Origin: Planctomycetes bacterium syqfu
GTDB lineage: Bacteria; Planctomycetota; Phycisphaerae; Phycisphaerales; Phycisphaeraceae
DNA: 64,000 nucleotides
Assembly (NCBI GenBank): GCA_020974905.1
Contig: CP087563.1
Location: forward strand, 3,782,001 to 3,846,000
Direction: 5' to 3'
The stretch's first letter is position 1. Every line of letters starts with the position of its first letter. Below the pieces are notes generated by a model, which was given only the letters and a program-made list of their open reading frames with translations, did not search any database and was not told the DNA's origin. Below, one piece after another: positions 41,001-46,022 of the stretch. Made by a program: the position numbers and the translations under genes.

Positions 41001-43324
41001 CCTGTTTGAAGATCTTTTGTATAGATATCCCATTCCGCATTCGCGTCAGCATTCAACAATGCGTTACCGCTGACGAAAGCGATAGTGCTACCATCACCAC
41101 TGATAACCGGCACATACGCCCCACTCCCCTGCTGACCATTCTCACCAATATTGACGATGGTAGTCTGCCCTGTCTGACGGTCATAAAGGAAAGCATCCTG
41201 CGTTCCACCATTGGCGTCACTGGCGATGAGATTACTTGCAGTGGATTCGTATGCAACATAGCGCCCATCATCAGTTATCGTGGATCTTGAACTGGAACCA
41301 TTGGCCTGTGTACCGGAAGAATCCACACTGACACGTTCGATCGTGCTGGTTTGCATGTCATAAACAAAGATGTCGTCTGAGCTGTTGGTATCCCCAGCGA
41401 CAAGATTGGTTGCTGAACTGGTGAAAGTCACATAGCGACCATCACCACTGATCATGACATCTTTACTCAGACCATCAGCTTGCGTCCCATTACTGGCAAC
41501 ACTCACGCGCTGGATCGTACTGGTTTGAAGATCGTAGACAAAGATATCCTTCGCCCCATTGGTATCGCCAGCAACCAAATTGCTTGCTTCAGATTCAAAG
41601 GCAATGTACCGACCATCATCACTGATCGACGATAAATCACTTGCCCCATTGGCTTGTGTCCCATCACTGGCAACACTCACTCGAACCGTCGTCCCAGTTG
41701 TCATGTTGGTGACAAAGATGTCCATCACACCATTGGTGTCACCTGTAACGAGTGTGGAAGCCACAGATGAAAAAGCAATGATCGTACCATCACCATTGGC
41801 AACAGGACGGTAACTGTGATAATTGGAAGTCAGTTCATTAACCATCTCTGTTGAATGATCCGCATCCAAAAGCGCACCGTCCGTTGCTTGGGGATAAGTC
41901 TGCACCCAACCGGTTGGTGTCTGCTGATAAATGTCGTAAGTACCAATGGGTACGTCCGTGAATTCATAGTTGCCATTCGCATCAGTCGTGGTCGACAATT
42001 CACCAGCATCCAATGTCGCATTGCTGTTGGCATCCAAAAAGACAGATACACCATCCATGCCCGGTTCAGAGGCATCGCGCGTACCATCGCCATCATAGTC
42101 TTCCCAGACAGTACCAGACACCGATTGCACAGGTGGGACATAATCACCTTGATACAGTGTGATATTCGTCTGAATATCCAATGCCGAATTGGACGTTAAT
42201 CTTTCAGCAAAAAACAGATCAAACTCATACTCCTGCCCTGCGACCAGACCAAGTGTATCCAAATCAACGGAGCCTGATCGCGCAGGATGCAAACCACCCA
42301 AGTCCACAGCAAGCTGACCATCAATATAAAGCCACGCATCATCATCAGCAGAAATACTGACAAACTGACCCGGGTCATAGATAAACTTCGCGCTGGTATG
42401 CAACGTAAAATGCTGATTGTTTACATTCGGCGACTCAATGCCAAAACCATCATTATTCAGCGGGAAAAAGCTGTAATCTTCAAACTGATAAACACCGGTT
42501 TGAACACCGGTTTCTACAAAATCCAAGGGGACGTTTACCAACACATTGACATCCAGCACATCCGTATACCACTGATCAAACGTCGCTGAACTGGTAATGA
42601 ATTGACCCGGCGTGCCAGCAAAATCAGGCAACCCATCCACACCAAGCGACTGGGAAACCAGTCCTACATCAACTTGACCATTATCGAAAAACTCACCATT
42701 CTGAAAGTCCGGATGGGATGAATGAAAGTCACGGACGTCTGAATCGATTTGATATGTAACCGGTTCATACATACCTGCATCAATATTCGCAATGGTCTGA
42801 CCAACGCTCACTGCTGAGAGAATGGTTGTGTACCCATCACTATCCGCATCACTATCAATGGTGACATCTGAGCCGACATTGCCAAGGGTGAACAGATCAT
42901 TATCAGTAGCAGTGAAACTCACTTGATAGTCACCTAAAGAAACATCAAATGAATAATCACCATTGGTGTCTGTATAAACGCTATCAATCACCTGGCCCTG
43001 ATCATCATGCAACTGAACAAAAATGCCAGGTAACATATCTTCACCAGCACCACGCAGCCCATCACCATTGACATCCTGCCAAACCGAACCACTGATGGAG
43101 GCATCCGAGCCACTGAGCAGCATGCGTTTTTCCAGACCATCAAAGTATTGCGTGTCTTCCTGACCATATCGACCGGCCATGCGTCGATGCTGATGCTTCA
43201 GCCAACTGATACCACGAGCCAGCTTGGATTCCGGATTATCTTCCCAGCGATGCTGAGCTTCCTGATGCAGAATGAAACCGTACTGCTTACAAAGCCATTT
43301 ATACGCGCGCGTACCGATAGACAT
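20066..43324 (-). CDS. Giant LEPR-XLL surface protein with Ig-like repeats, RHS core and C-terminal class 3 lipase
   Basis: About 7,750 codons. Start 43324 is preferred because GGGGGA lies just upstream; ATG 43336 is in frame. Domains in order (approximate residues): LEPR-XLL motif LEKRMLLSG (65-75); SdrD-like B domain (80-175); fibro-slime/PA14 (200-395); SdrD-like (400-495); beta-propeller of VSVASDGTQA repeats (500-900); PKD-like (915-1005); 12 divergent Ig-like repeats (1010-2055); second propeller (2060-2460); 12 near-identical Ig-like repeats (2465-3540); PKD; choice-of-anchor L (about 4110-4400, VVFGSEEYEEYVNS); many He_PIG/cadherin-like repeats to about 5790; Ig-like; RHS/YD repeats (5970-7470) ending ARFYDPATGSFNRLDPFAGN; lipase class 3 with GHSLGGGLA and a late His. 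Likely exported and cell-surface bound, combining adhesion and a contact-delivered lipase (inference). No classical signal peptide, as usual for LEPR-XLL proteins. Confidence 0.9.
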   Translation of the reverse strand: MSIGTRAYKWLCKQYGFILHQEAQHRWEDNPESKLARGISWLKHQHRRMAGRYGQEDTQYFDGLEKRMLLSGSDASISGSVWQDVNGDGLRGAGEDMLPGIFVQLHDDQGQVIDSVYTDTNGDYSFDVSLGDYQVSFTATDNDLFTLGNVGSDVTIDSDADSDGYTTILSAVSVGQTIANIDAGMYEPVTYQIDSDVRDFHSSHPDFQNGEFFDNGQVDVGLVSQSLGVDGLPDFAGTPGQFITSSATFDQWYTDVLDVNVLVNVPLDFVETGVQTGVYQFEDYSFFPLNNDGFGIESPNVNNQHFTLHTSAKFIYDPGQFVSISADDDAWLYIDGQLAVDLGGLHPARSGSVDLDTLGLVAGQEYEFDLFFAERLTSNSALDIQTNITLYQGDYVPPVQSVSGTVWEDYDGDGTRDASEPGMDGVSVFLDANSNATLDAGELSTTTDANGNYEFTDVPIGTYDIYQQTPTGWVQTYPQATDGALLDADHSTEMVNELTSNYHSYRPVANGDGTIIAFSSVASTLVTGDTNGVMDIFVTNMTTGTTVRVSVASDGTQANGASDLSSISDDGRYIAFESEASNLVAGDTNGAKDIFVYDLQTSTIQRVSVASNGTQADGLSKDVMISGDGRYVTFTSSATNLVAGDTNSSDDIFVYDMQTSTIERVSVDSSGTQANGSSSRSTITDDGRYVAYESTASNLIASDANGGTQDAFLYDRQTGQTTIVNIGENGQQGSGAYVPVISGDGSTIAFVSGNALLNADANAEWDIYTKDLQTGELMIPSLTVGYGSNGIERLSDDGRYLVWAAYDSQLVSGDTNSAWDILVWDRETGEIQLISDGLNGEQSNNGNWNPAISDDASVVVYSSRASNLVDGDSGNNRFDIFATSFDVQPGGAGSHNIELTSGNQETGLLFGNQPLAYVSGGSIINEGDSFTLNLNQTDTENNAVTQWDIDWGDGSAVQTVSGATTSLSHTFTDGDQVHQIQVTATTANGSWQVTPHTLYVTNVAPSITVNSAAVVIDEGQTATNTGTFSDPGDDTVTLAASVGTVIDNGDGTWSWSFDSTDDPDETQTVTITATDSDGAETQTTFSLTVNNIAPSILVDTASVTVNEGDTASNSGTYINIGDDTVSLSASVGTVIDNGDGTWSWSFDSTDGTAQSQTVTITATDSDGDVSSVAFALTVNNVAPTITASNTDVTIDESQTATNTGSFADVGTEALVLSATIGTVIDNGNGTWSWSFDSTDGPSESQVVTITVTDSDGATDTVDFNLTVNNVAPTITVDNSSVVFNEGDTATNTGTFSDPGIETLTLTASVGTIIDNGDGTWSWSFEPSDGPDDSQVVTITVTDSDGAFDTVTFDLTVNNVAPTLLADSNQVTINESETAVNTGVFADAGDDTVTLVASVGTIIDNGDGTWSWSFDSADGPDESQTVTITATDSDGSQTSIDFDLIVNNVAPSIAADSASIIINESETATNTGTFGDLGNDTMTLAASVGTVIDNGDGTWSWSFDSNDGPDQTQVVTITATDSDGAQSSVDFNLTVNNVAPILAVTGAAVVINESEIATNSGTFSDVGDDTIVLTASVGTVIDNGDGTWSWSFDSTDGPDDTQVVTITATDSDGAATDVTFDLTVNNVAPTIAADNASITIDESDMATNTGTFGDVGDDTMTLTASIGTVIDNGDGTWSWSFDSTDGPDDTQVVTITATDSDGAATDVTFDLTVNNVAPTIAADNALVTINESQTATNTGTFGDVGDDTMTLSASVGTVIDNGDGTWSWSFDSTDGPAQTQVVSITATDSDGAQTVVNFNLTVNNVAPSITVDQAQVTVNESETAINSGTFSDPGADILDLSASIGSVIDNGDGTWSWSFDATDGPAQSQVVTVTVTDSDGAATNVTFDLTVNNIAPTITIDAMSITYDQRELAINTGTFGDLGSDVLTLTTTLGNVYDNGDGTWRWEYDTTNFAATNQSVTVTVTDHDGASDSVVFGLNIVPTSLMDVDQQTVTVDEGSTVTNSGILIDLDVDASAVLSASVGTVIDNGDGTWSWSFDSTDGPDESQQVTITAEITGNPYAMGNSLNPVINEGGDVVVFENGWHKFVYGDNNWLSDIFAYDVATGNIRRISVRTDGGEGDGASTDATVSNDGRYIVYQSDATNLVDGDTNASTDIFWYDMLTQQTRRISVASDGTQADGASFDAQISGNGRYVTFTSDATNLVAGDTNGVADIFVYDLQTSTIQRVSVDSAGIQANAASEYSSISDDGRYVVYGSYASNLDVLDTNDLADAFLHDTVTGHTEAVSLTTMTRYNLATAPVISGDGSKIAFTAGYSLIPEDVDIEWDYYIYDVNTGTYQTPDPVNPNIYVYDVVFSNDGQYMFFTGMDSFTPDDTNGYWDIFQYDIANDQITRLTHQADGSDLVNHAMMPDYDVLSNLLVLSTRSTGLVPNDINGKIDVFIQDLTNDTFTQIKKADINYTSTVTFNLTVNNVAPTIAADSALVVINESQTATNTGTFGDVGVDDLTLAASIGTVIDNGDGTWSWSFDSTDGPDESQTVTITATDSDGAATDVTFNLTVNNVAPTIAADSALVVINESQTATNTGTFGDVGVDDLTLAASIGTVIDNGDGTWSWSFDSTDGPDESQTVTITATDSDGAATDVTFDLTVNNVAPTIAADSALVVINESQTATNTGTFGDVGDDTMTLTASIGTVIDNGDGTWSWSFDSTDGPDESQTVTITATDSDGAATDVTFDLTVNNVAPTIAADSALVVINESQTATNTGTFGDVGVDDLTLAASIGTVIDNGDGTWSWSFDSTDGPDESQTVTITATDSDGAATDVTFNLTVNNVAPTIAADSALVVINESQTATNTGTFGDVGVDDLTLAASIGTVIDNGDGTWSWSFDSTDGPDESQTVTITATDSDGAATDVTFDLTVNNVAPTIAADSALVVINESQTATNTGTFGDVGVDDLTLAASIGTVIDNGDGTWSWSFDSTDGPDESQTVTITATDSDGAATDVTFDLTVNNVAPTIAADSALVVINESQTATNTGTFGDVGVDDLTLAASIGTVIDNGDGTWSWSFDSTDGPDESQTVTITATDSDGAATDVTFDLTVNNVAPTIAADSALVVINESQTATNTGTFGDVGVDDLTLAASIGTVIDNGDGTWSWSFDSTDGPDESQTVTITATDSDGAATDVTFNLTVNNVAPTIAADSALVVINESQTATNTGTFGDVGVDDLTLAASIGTVIDNGDGTWSWSFDSTDGPDESQTVTITATDSDGAATDVTFDLTVNNVAPTIAADSALVVINESQTATNTGTFGDVGVDDLTLAASIGTVIDNGDGTWSWSFDSTDGPDESQTVTITATDSDGAATDVTFDLTVNNVAPTIAADSALVVINESQTATNTGTFGDVGVDDLTLAASIGTVIDNGDGTWSWSFDSTDGPDESQTVTITATDSDGAATDVTFNLTVNNVAPTIAADSALVVINESQTATNTGTFGDVGVDDLTLAASIGTVIDNGDGTWSWSFDSTDGPDESQTVTITATDSDGAATDVTFDLTVNNVAPTIVLTGDSSVNVNVQYTLTIEVSDPGVETITQMVVDWGDGTTPQQITVGQTTATHAFTETGNYQVQVSVTDEDGVWYSNTLDVEALGITIVENSDFEVVHEEAVVLAAGTQSLSINVLDFLFDESDIAAPNDAFEIAFVDENGNSLVGTIAQGRDAFFNISEGQDALIGGGVLYDPATGHIDLDVSHLSEGITGTVVFRLVNNDQDTTTQVTIDPTVVQSATSPVVNPTTATGNIASYTSEQTIDWDRLTDITNAFDIDYTQSSYNTDTGRWFAGLTLTNNTSYAINETLVLGVRAISDSSVSAIGDGQTAEGMVWYDLSSYVENGVVQLGDVIDQIVLTFDNPDSVQFDYELVVYGLMNQAPTFTSTPVDEVVAGQTYSYQLTATDPEGDALTYELVSYPDGMSFDDQTNTITWTTSSTDVGTQPVFARVTDAYGASDIQIFAIDVVEGVANRPPVFTSTPVVDAYIGEDAVYLYQSTAVDPDGNTLTYTVVDGPDGLGILDSSTGLVTWENVSADLVNQLVDVTLQVSDGNGGVAEQVYQILVHEDPENNGPVFVSVPETHYGIVTTGDSSGEVVPSQIDMNLGYQDTHQHTVEITLGTSGTDIGDNFIPPTGPLDAMTVTNEIDAGVLANILTLGGGAGLLVTNSNLLVNTSYNTGQLEASGAGVYVNNNNTYGMSDYGVVLTSGNAADYGSGANTVSDYQWAYFESDGTQLQQDLLMPLANNNRVYDVAQLDITFDMLPGYDTVYFDVVFGSEEYEEYVNSPYIDAFGLFVNGQNIALVNDLPVNINHPEMVFANGTELDGVLEHDGSYVVTFSAFVGEGTTGNTLTFIVGDASDTILDTTVYLSSLGAQDPDPISVDVVASDPNVIVDNLTGLVQNVAPGQTASFDIEFTGTGSVESFDLQFVNSDTGVLLGTIPVTYNNSYFYLAQAVDPDGDTLTYSLAEAPDGATIDADTGEIHWATDVAGEYLFVVEVSDGRGGYDEQAYVLTVDQDTSNIAPEIESNPQTLTAEIGRAYSYQVQASDADGNALKYYLTEAPEGMSIDTQTGQLTWTPTANQGGSDFSVEILVQDGKGGEATQDFVLSVPSYSSYIQVNQQPEITTTPSDSAYIGVPYIYDIDAIDPDGDLLRYELLNGPAGVSLNPMTGQLAWLPESGDVSENSYYTAIDPDTGFAFNVPVTGVGTHYLSVAVIDASGGVDVQTWTVEVEDDNQDPAILMDDTLHVGSGYLLEYQVQATDPNGDYLIFKIDQESIAKGVTIQPDSGLIQWLPSSENIGSHSVTVYASDGRGGTASRIFEINVTENAPAQIQSTPIYYVTLGDTYTYDVVLTDADGDVQDISLSLDRDSAARGMSFNGTTLQWTPNQVGAYEVSITAVDDAGAGQIQTYTINVIPQTVVSTPPEFTSTPTGPAVEQQLYEYVLAATDADAGDTVTFSLEDGPSGMAVTYDSGQDQWVLSWTPGAGSEGDYDVAVTATDSSGTSTTQSFTLPVVPQPTSGDAPVISSLPNQSIRLNNVYSYQVDATDPNSLGLTYTLESGPVGATLSATGALAWTPQAIGTYNIAIRVENTNGDYTTQTFSLNVLPSVSTNTPPEITSTPTSPATVNNAYQYQVVATDSEGDDLTYSLDAASLSRGMAIDSDTGLITWTPTSAGSGSVNVIVSVSDGEAAVTQTYTLPILSNTPPSITSTPVQQVALGDTYAYTITYTDSNPEQTITLSLDNPLSGMSIENVSGDMILTWDPQASGIAAGVYTVTLQAEDGAGGIATQEFTIQVYDPAQNTAPEILSSPRDEVGIGQQFIYQIVAADAEGDDLTYELTGTVPTGMTISSEGVVRWTPTDAQAQSGSQTHSWGIRVTDAREAYTEVNYSTTVVSQQTNAAPQITSVPTLVAAANITWTYTPTATDQDGDAVFWQLNPGQSRPTGMIFDSQTGRITWKATPSQVGETTIVLRATDSMGAYSDQTFTLQVVGANRGPLVTSNPVTNATTGQSYGYQVHAVDPDGDGITYSLTSYPDGMVIDETTGLVTWTAPTSVPVDPVEVVVRVTDSKGAATEQSWTIVVESDTVNQAPKITSTPDSYFPLVGVEYQYQVLATDANGNQLTYSLLTSPTGMSIDPNTGLITWTPGSTTSERVRVQVSDGTASVSQSFMLFPVSNNAPTIDPMDDLDVSAGSTLRHRITASDPDSDYLTFELVSGPEGLTIDQYGQMVWETTSALAGSTFEVQVKVTDIYGQSDTTSFDVNVIADVQAPEVYLISSTTNPAIGTEVIFLIQASDDVAISELSLIIGSQAVAVNEQGYARFTLQNAGDYTVTATAYDEAGNESSDQITLTAYDPNDAAPVVTITVPQDDAILTSPTDVLVTVDDDTLTSYTLYLVDDQGNIISELASGTQEVTNAPIGRVDTTAVANGAYTLRLVAEDAGGNVSVDNQFITIESNAKIGNFSLGFTDLSTSLGGLPISISRTYDTLNSQEVGDFGYGWTLDLFDMDIRTDVDMGTSDLSDIGLIPSLQHGSRLHVTLPDGTKQSFTMQVVPINSSAAAGLLGFVLSMYRVEFVADPGNTSTLTTTNPNIQVFMNDYGELETGGGVPYNPASPYLDLDYIMTTQDGTEFRLNGDTGQLDAITDRQGNRLDISDSGIRTVTPDGQTAAEIAFTRDQLGRITQITDTAGATINYTYDSNGDLISVTDRVGSTTTFIYDPNEAAGYEHYLTSIVDARGVSVMNLNFDETTGRIISLADASGAAIPFNYDLNPPQLPAGYTREVLADADDVPTEIIRDSRGNTVRQLQRLSDNGTTNDTTDDVWSITVYEYDANDYRTRTSETFQATGDAAYTAAPTNWLSTADYDAFGQVLSTTDALGNTTYFTYDRYGNLLTTTDAQGNTTRNTYNQNGLLTATTDALGNVTSYAYDNHGNMTAVTDSNGNVVSTFVYDGKNQLLATTDINGNSRYFTYDASGNQTHSWSYQDGFTTVSVTAYDAAQRVTASSSYTLTGEFTGSDADRAALLVAIAGATATSTSSTTYTQTGQVLETEDMFGNVSQSMYDVRGNLVQSRSRAYREAAPGSQPTPIWSVTRTFYDENGRSIASTSPFFTDDSGNLLTDLNDTDELRVSYSIYDALGRVTQTQYLKGVTIDIAADPQNAGLYVTTLGFDPESITTDQIQSTSTTEYDAAGRVAKSTSTTGTVTTYEYDEVGRQIRTTLDIDGDPLTTNDIQETSVEYDSLGRQTLTRDALGNETRYTYDDLGRLIQTTYADDTTTSTEYDNLGRRISETDQLGRTTQYECDDAGRLTAVVLPEVIDPDTDLATNPRYEYGYDAQGRQTSITDPNNHVTVFTYDHLGRQTSRKLPLDTLTGIESSHYDDRTLTELSASGDDITASTALGQTAFMVDFEGNVTAYLYDNSALGGGRTTSVSYYSAADLSGVTITVGMSPQLLRAALAGITAARTVTYTYDDEGRMTSMDDSTFAVATSYTYDDQGRTVQIINDQGIINYAYNDLGQKVRTWTSTDATGNDAITDTRYTYDTLGRLSTVEVFERFNAYTPGSETNSAEEVTTYHYDAVGNLDYTVMEDLDGTNVITDYTYDTLNRLDEMVQFEDRNSNDVYDAGTDEMLASYDYTLDLAGNRVAATETIDGYTYQWTWTYDALNRLTEEVLDASDNSLDYTDTFTYDLAGNRVESTHDQGSDSSVETTTTYSYDANDRLEWQFVDHATDDTQDRYTEFGYNNTTQTSKTVYQGTDNTGQIVSSTSYVYNEMGRMSQVTEETYTGGSLTQTKVTDYEYNTKGLRVTETISIDGVETTAKSYLFDTMNPTGYVQVLEEYINDVIAYSYTLGHDVISVAKAVGIPANGSGDTAATVYHLLTDGHGSTRLLANLTATTVALAQQYLYNAYGEMLEASHLATATTALTSLLYSGEWTNPNGTQYLRARFYDPATGSFNRLDPFAGNQNDPQSLHKYLYTHGNPIMGIDPSGNMTLLELASTAWTVTKIIGITVLSATAVTIGTSPYFAFYDFAFDHSRSVNPDNVSTRNKELALLSAAVYESDNMVGNIAGWSSLGIAQLESYSRTSTFTGFAGEVYYNSVQNMFVMAFRGTENSIQDIITDMLQAVTGMSLQYNNAVKYGKQLVESVGVDNVMFTGHSLGGGLASAAAVATGAPAVTFNAAGLSHLRGREYSPSVTAYYVENEILNGIQNTTWLPDAYGDRYYIRPAASDVLLSSIDRHRMPTMLRALGL
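32705..35943 (-). repeat. Twelve near-identical 267-bp tandem repeats inside the giant gene
   Basis: Exactly 12 x 267 bases separate the first and last matching points (32705 and 35909). Each unit encodes an 89-residue Ig-like domain (APTIAADSALVVINESQTA to ATDVTFDLTVNN). Units differ at a handful of silent and few coding positions. One unit (about 35210-35480) carries the GDDTMTLTAS variant of the older, divergent repeats upstream. The FNL/FDL alternation suggests block duplications of 3 to 4 units. Confidence 0.92.
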
Positions 43325-43336
43325 AGCGTCCCCCAT

Positions 43337-43963
43337 TCAATTGGATGATGGTTATGACAAGTACCAACCAAACCAAAAGCGCATAGAATAAGCGCTCGTG
43401 ATTCGGAAAAGATTTTAGAACTGGATCCCTGAGAGTCCCCGTTTATAACGATTAGTTAATTCCACAGAATATTAAAAGAACTCAAGACTGTTGTAAAGAT
43501 AAAAAAATCTTCCATCTCTGATTTTATTAAAAACTCACCTGTTCGTCATATTATCCGGACTGTTCGCAATAAAAGCAGGTCGACTTTAAACTGTCAATTC
43601 ACATCATATTATATATACACGCCAAGCCATCAAACTTAACAAACCTGCAACAGGTTACAAACAGGTTATATCTCAATTTTATTCAATTACTCTCCCGACA
43701 CCTCAGTCCAAACGACGCTGGAATGCAAAATTCAAAGCATGAATCCTAAAAGAAATTTCGCCACATGGTCTTGGAAAACAAGCTGACTATATTTTTCAAA
43801 ATGCCTCAACATTAAAGGCGGTTCGCCCTTATGAAGCAGGGTAGCCTTATTGGGTTTGCAGCATTATTTGTAAACACATGATTTCACACGTCACATCTCA
43901 AACAGAATAAAACGTGTCACCATCACAATATATGTTAGATAAATACTTCAGATATAATTTTGG
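43337..43963. other. Intergenic region upstream of the giant gene
   Basis: About 630 bases, AT-rich, with no supported frame. It should carry the promoter of the giant gene (leftward). I see no clear operator, riboswitch or terminator. The GGGGGA ribosome site of the giant gene lies just inside its left edge. Confidence 0.5.
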
Positions 43964-44653
43964 CTAAACTATAGTGATGACATCATGCATCTTAAGCCTT
44001 CTGGCCCAACGAAAGAACCACAAAGCACTCAAGTTCACGGCAAGTCCAGTTGCGCATAACATCAGAATCGGCCAACCTATATCGCGGCCCATAACCAAAG
44101 CGAAAGCAATGAGTGAAATATCTTTGCAAATAAACAAAACATGCATCTGAAAAGAGAGACTGCCTGTGCTGCGTGAACGGCGAATCAGACTGATTTGAAT
44201 CAAACCACCTTGCAGATAAATCGCACAGACAACCGTCACAATCACAGGAAATAGTATTGGGTCAGGGTTAATCAACGGCCGTGTCAGGCAGATCAGTAAT
44301 TTGAAAACAAGCAATAAACCCAGGGATCCATAAAAAGCGATTCGTGATATCAAGTTGTGACGGTCATTATTGATTTGGTAAAGAATTGATAATGACAACG
44401 CCATCCCCAGAACACGCGGCCAAACCAGGTAATGATTAAATGGACTAAGCATTGCACCATAGGTATACATTGCTAGAAACATGATATAACTGGTGACAAA
44501 TCGATTAATAGACAACACAGCAGTCGGTCTTTGACCATCATTGCAATGCTGACGACTTCTTTTCCAAAGCAAATGTACTTGTGTTGCCAAACCTGCTGAA
44601 GCGATGGTAGAAAGTAACGCGCTAATCAAGCCTGTGATGTGATAGGAAGACAT
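43964..44653 (-). CDS. PQ-loop/SWEET-like membrane protein
   Basis: About 229 residues from the ATG at 44653 (the frame also opens at TTG 44665). Seven hydrophobic stretches are visible. Two PQ-loop-like motifs can be made out: TQVHLLWKRSRQHCNDG after helix 1, and IQISLIRRSRSTGSLSFQMH, with R-S-x-GS-S typical of PQ-loop and SWEET-type transporters, after helix 5. Substrate unknown; sugar or amino acid export would be usual for the fold. The upstream side is separated from the next gene by an IS3 element inserted 22 bases before the start, so its native promoter may have been disrupted. Confidence 0.55.
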   Translation of the reverse strand: MSSYHITGLISALLSTIASAGLATQVHLLWKRSRQHCNDGQRPTAVLSINRFVTSYIMFLAMYTYGAMLSPFNHYLVWPRVLGMALSLSILYQINNDRHNLISRIAFYGSLGLLLVFKLLICLTRPLINPDPILFPVIVTVVCAIYLQGGLIQISLIRRSRSTGSLSFQMHVLFICKDISLIAFALVMGRDIGWPILMLCATGLAVNLSALWFFRWARRLKMHDVITIV

Positions 44654-44711
44654 ATACAATCTCAAAACGTTGCCTGACCTTCCCCACGTTTGGTGGGCGC
44701 GGGTTGTGTCG

Positions 44712-45530
44712 TCAGTTTAGGCTTGCCTCGAACGCTTCGGGGCTTTTGTAGCCTATCGCCGAGTGACGTCTGCGGCGATTGTACCAGCATTCGATGTACC
44801 AAAAAATCGACTGCTTGGCGTCTTCCAAATTTTCATATTCATGCTGATGAACCCACTCGGTTTTGAGCGTGCCCCAGAAGCTTTCCATCGCAGCATTGTC
44901 GTAACAATCGCCGCGACGACTTATGCTCGCGGTGATCTGATGTTGCTGTAAGAGGCGTTGATAATCGCCGCTGGCATACTGCACGCCACGGTCGGAATGA
45001 TGCAGCAGATGTTCACCTGGCCGTCGTGAGAGCAACGCCATCTCAAGGGCATCGGTGCACAACTCGGCACGCAAGTGATCAGCCATCTGCCAGCCCACGA
45101 TCTTGCGGCTGCACAAGTCCATCACCGACGCAAGGTACAAAAACCCCTTGTTTGTAGGGATGTACGTGATGTCGCACACCCATTTGTCGTTAGGCAGACT
45201 TGCATCAAACTGGCGATCAAGCACGTTCTCAGGCACGGGATGATCGTGTTGCGAATCGGTTGTCCTGGGCACGAACTTGCGATGCATCACCGAACGCACA
45301 TTCGCTTTTTTCATCAGCTTTGCAACGGTGTTGACGCACACGTCAATGCCTTGTTCGACCAACTCGATGTGAATGCGCGGGCTGCCATAGGTGCCCATGC
45401 TCTGCTGATGAGCGTGACGAATCTGCTCGGTTAATTGCGTCTGACGCGCGGCACGTACACTGGGCGTGCCACGCGTTGAAGCGTAATAACCACTGCGGCT
45501 GACTTGCAGGATGTTGCACATGATCGACAC
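44712..45530 (-). CDS. IS3-family transposase OrfB (DDE integrase)
   Basis: 272 residues from the first ATG; the frame is open upstream to the slippery site, encoding RYQWITEHRQQFEVSIMCNI, the usual OrfB start. It has an HTH_21-like region (TYGSPRIHIELVEQG), then the DDE residues in WVCDITYIP, LLHHSDRGVQYAS and NAAMESFWGTLKTE. The tail YNRRRRHSAIGYKSP is the family ending. Normally made as an OrfAB fusion by -1 frameshifting at the A7 run 45602-45608. Confidence 0.93.
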   Translation of the reverse strand: MSIMCNILQVSRSGYYASTRGTPSVRAARQTQLTEQIRHAHQQSMGTYGSPRIHIELVEQGIDVCVNTVAKLMKKANVRSVMHRKFVPRTTDSQHDHPVPENVLDRQFDASLPNDKWVCDITYIPTNKGFLYLASVMDLCSRKIVGWQMADHLRAELCTDALEMALLSRRPGEHLLHHSDRGVQYASGDYQRLLQQHQITASISRRGDCYDNAAMESFWGTLKTEWVHQHEYENLEDAKQSIFWYIECWYNRRRRHSAIGYKSPEAFEASLN

Positions 45531-45568
45531 CTCAAACTGCTGGCGATGCTCGGTGATCCACTGATACC

Positions 45569-45877
45569 TTACGGCTTGAGATTGGCAAAATAGGCCGTCG
45601 CTTTTTTTAAAATCTCACGTTCGGTTTCGGTGCGACGCAGTTGTTTTTCCAACTCGGCGATACGGGCCTTAAGCAGCTTGGGATCGTCGCTGGCCAGATA
45701 GTCGGGCTCGACCACAGCAGGTGATTCGACCAGGCCACGCTTTTTAAGCCAGTTGCGTAGGGTGCCCAGATGAATGCCCAGTTGCTCTGCCGCCTGCTTC
45801 TGCGTGTAGCCCTGCTCGGTAACCAGCTTGCATGCCTGATCCTGAAACGCCTGTGAATGTCGCTTGTTCTGTCCCAT
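45569..45877 (-). CDS. IS3-family transposase OrfA (HTH_Tnp_1)
   Basis: 102 residues. The N-terminal HTH reads ACKLVTEQGYTQKQAAEQLG followed by HLGTLRNWLKK. A leucine-zipper-like coiled coil ELEKQLRRTETEREILKKAT follows. The codons for ILKKA contain seven A (45608-45602), where a -1 shift joins the frame to OrfB. It binds the IS ends and regulates transposition. Confidence 0.92.
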   Translation of the reverse strand: MGQNKRHSQAFQDQACKLVTEQGYTQKQAAEQLGIHLGTLRNWLKKRGLVESPAVVEPDYLASDDPKLLKARIAELEKQLRRTETEREILKKATAYFANLKP

Positions 45878-46022
45878 AATGCGGTGCTCCTTGAGGGATA
45901 GTATCCCAGCTTACCCCGCGCCCACCAAACGTGGGGAAGGTCAGCCACGCATCATCAATCAATTAATATGTTTAAATATTGTAAAATTCTTACAAACATA
46001 TTAAAAACTGCCATATAAATAG

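Larger units (their letters stand above)
44675..45943 (-). mobile_element. Complete IS3-family insertion sequence
   Basis: 1269 bp with perfect 29-bp terminal inverted repeats (44675-44703 and 45915-45943, beginning TGACCTTCCCC). It is flanked by a 3-bp GCC target duplication (44672-44674 and 45944-45946). It contains orfA and orfB with an A7 slippery run for the -1 frameshift. All parts look intact, so it is probably recent and active. Confidence 0.93.
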
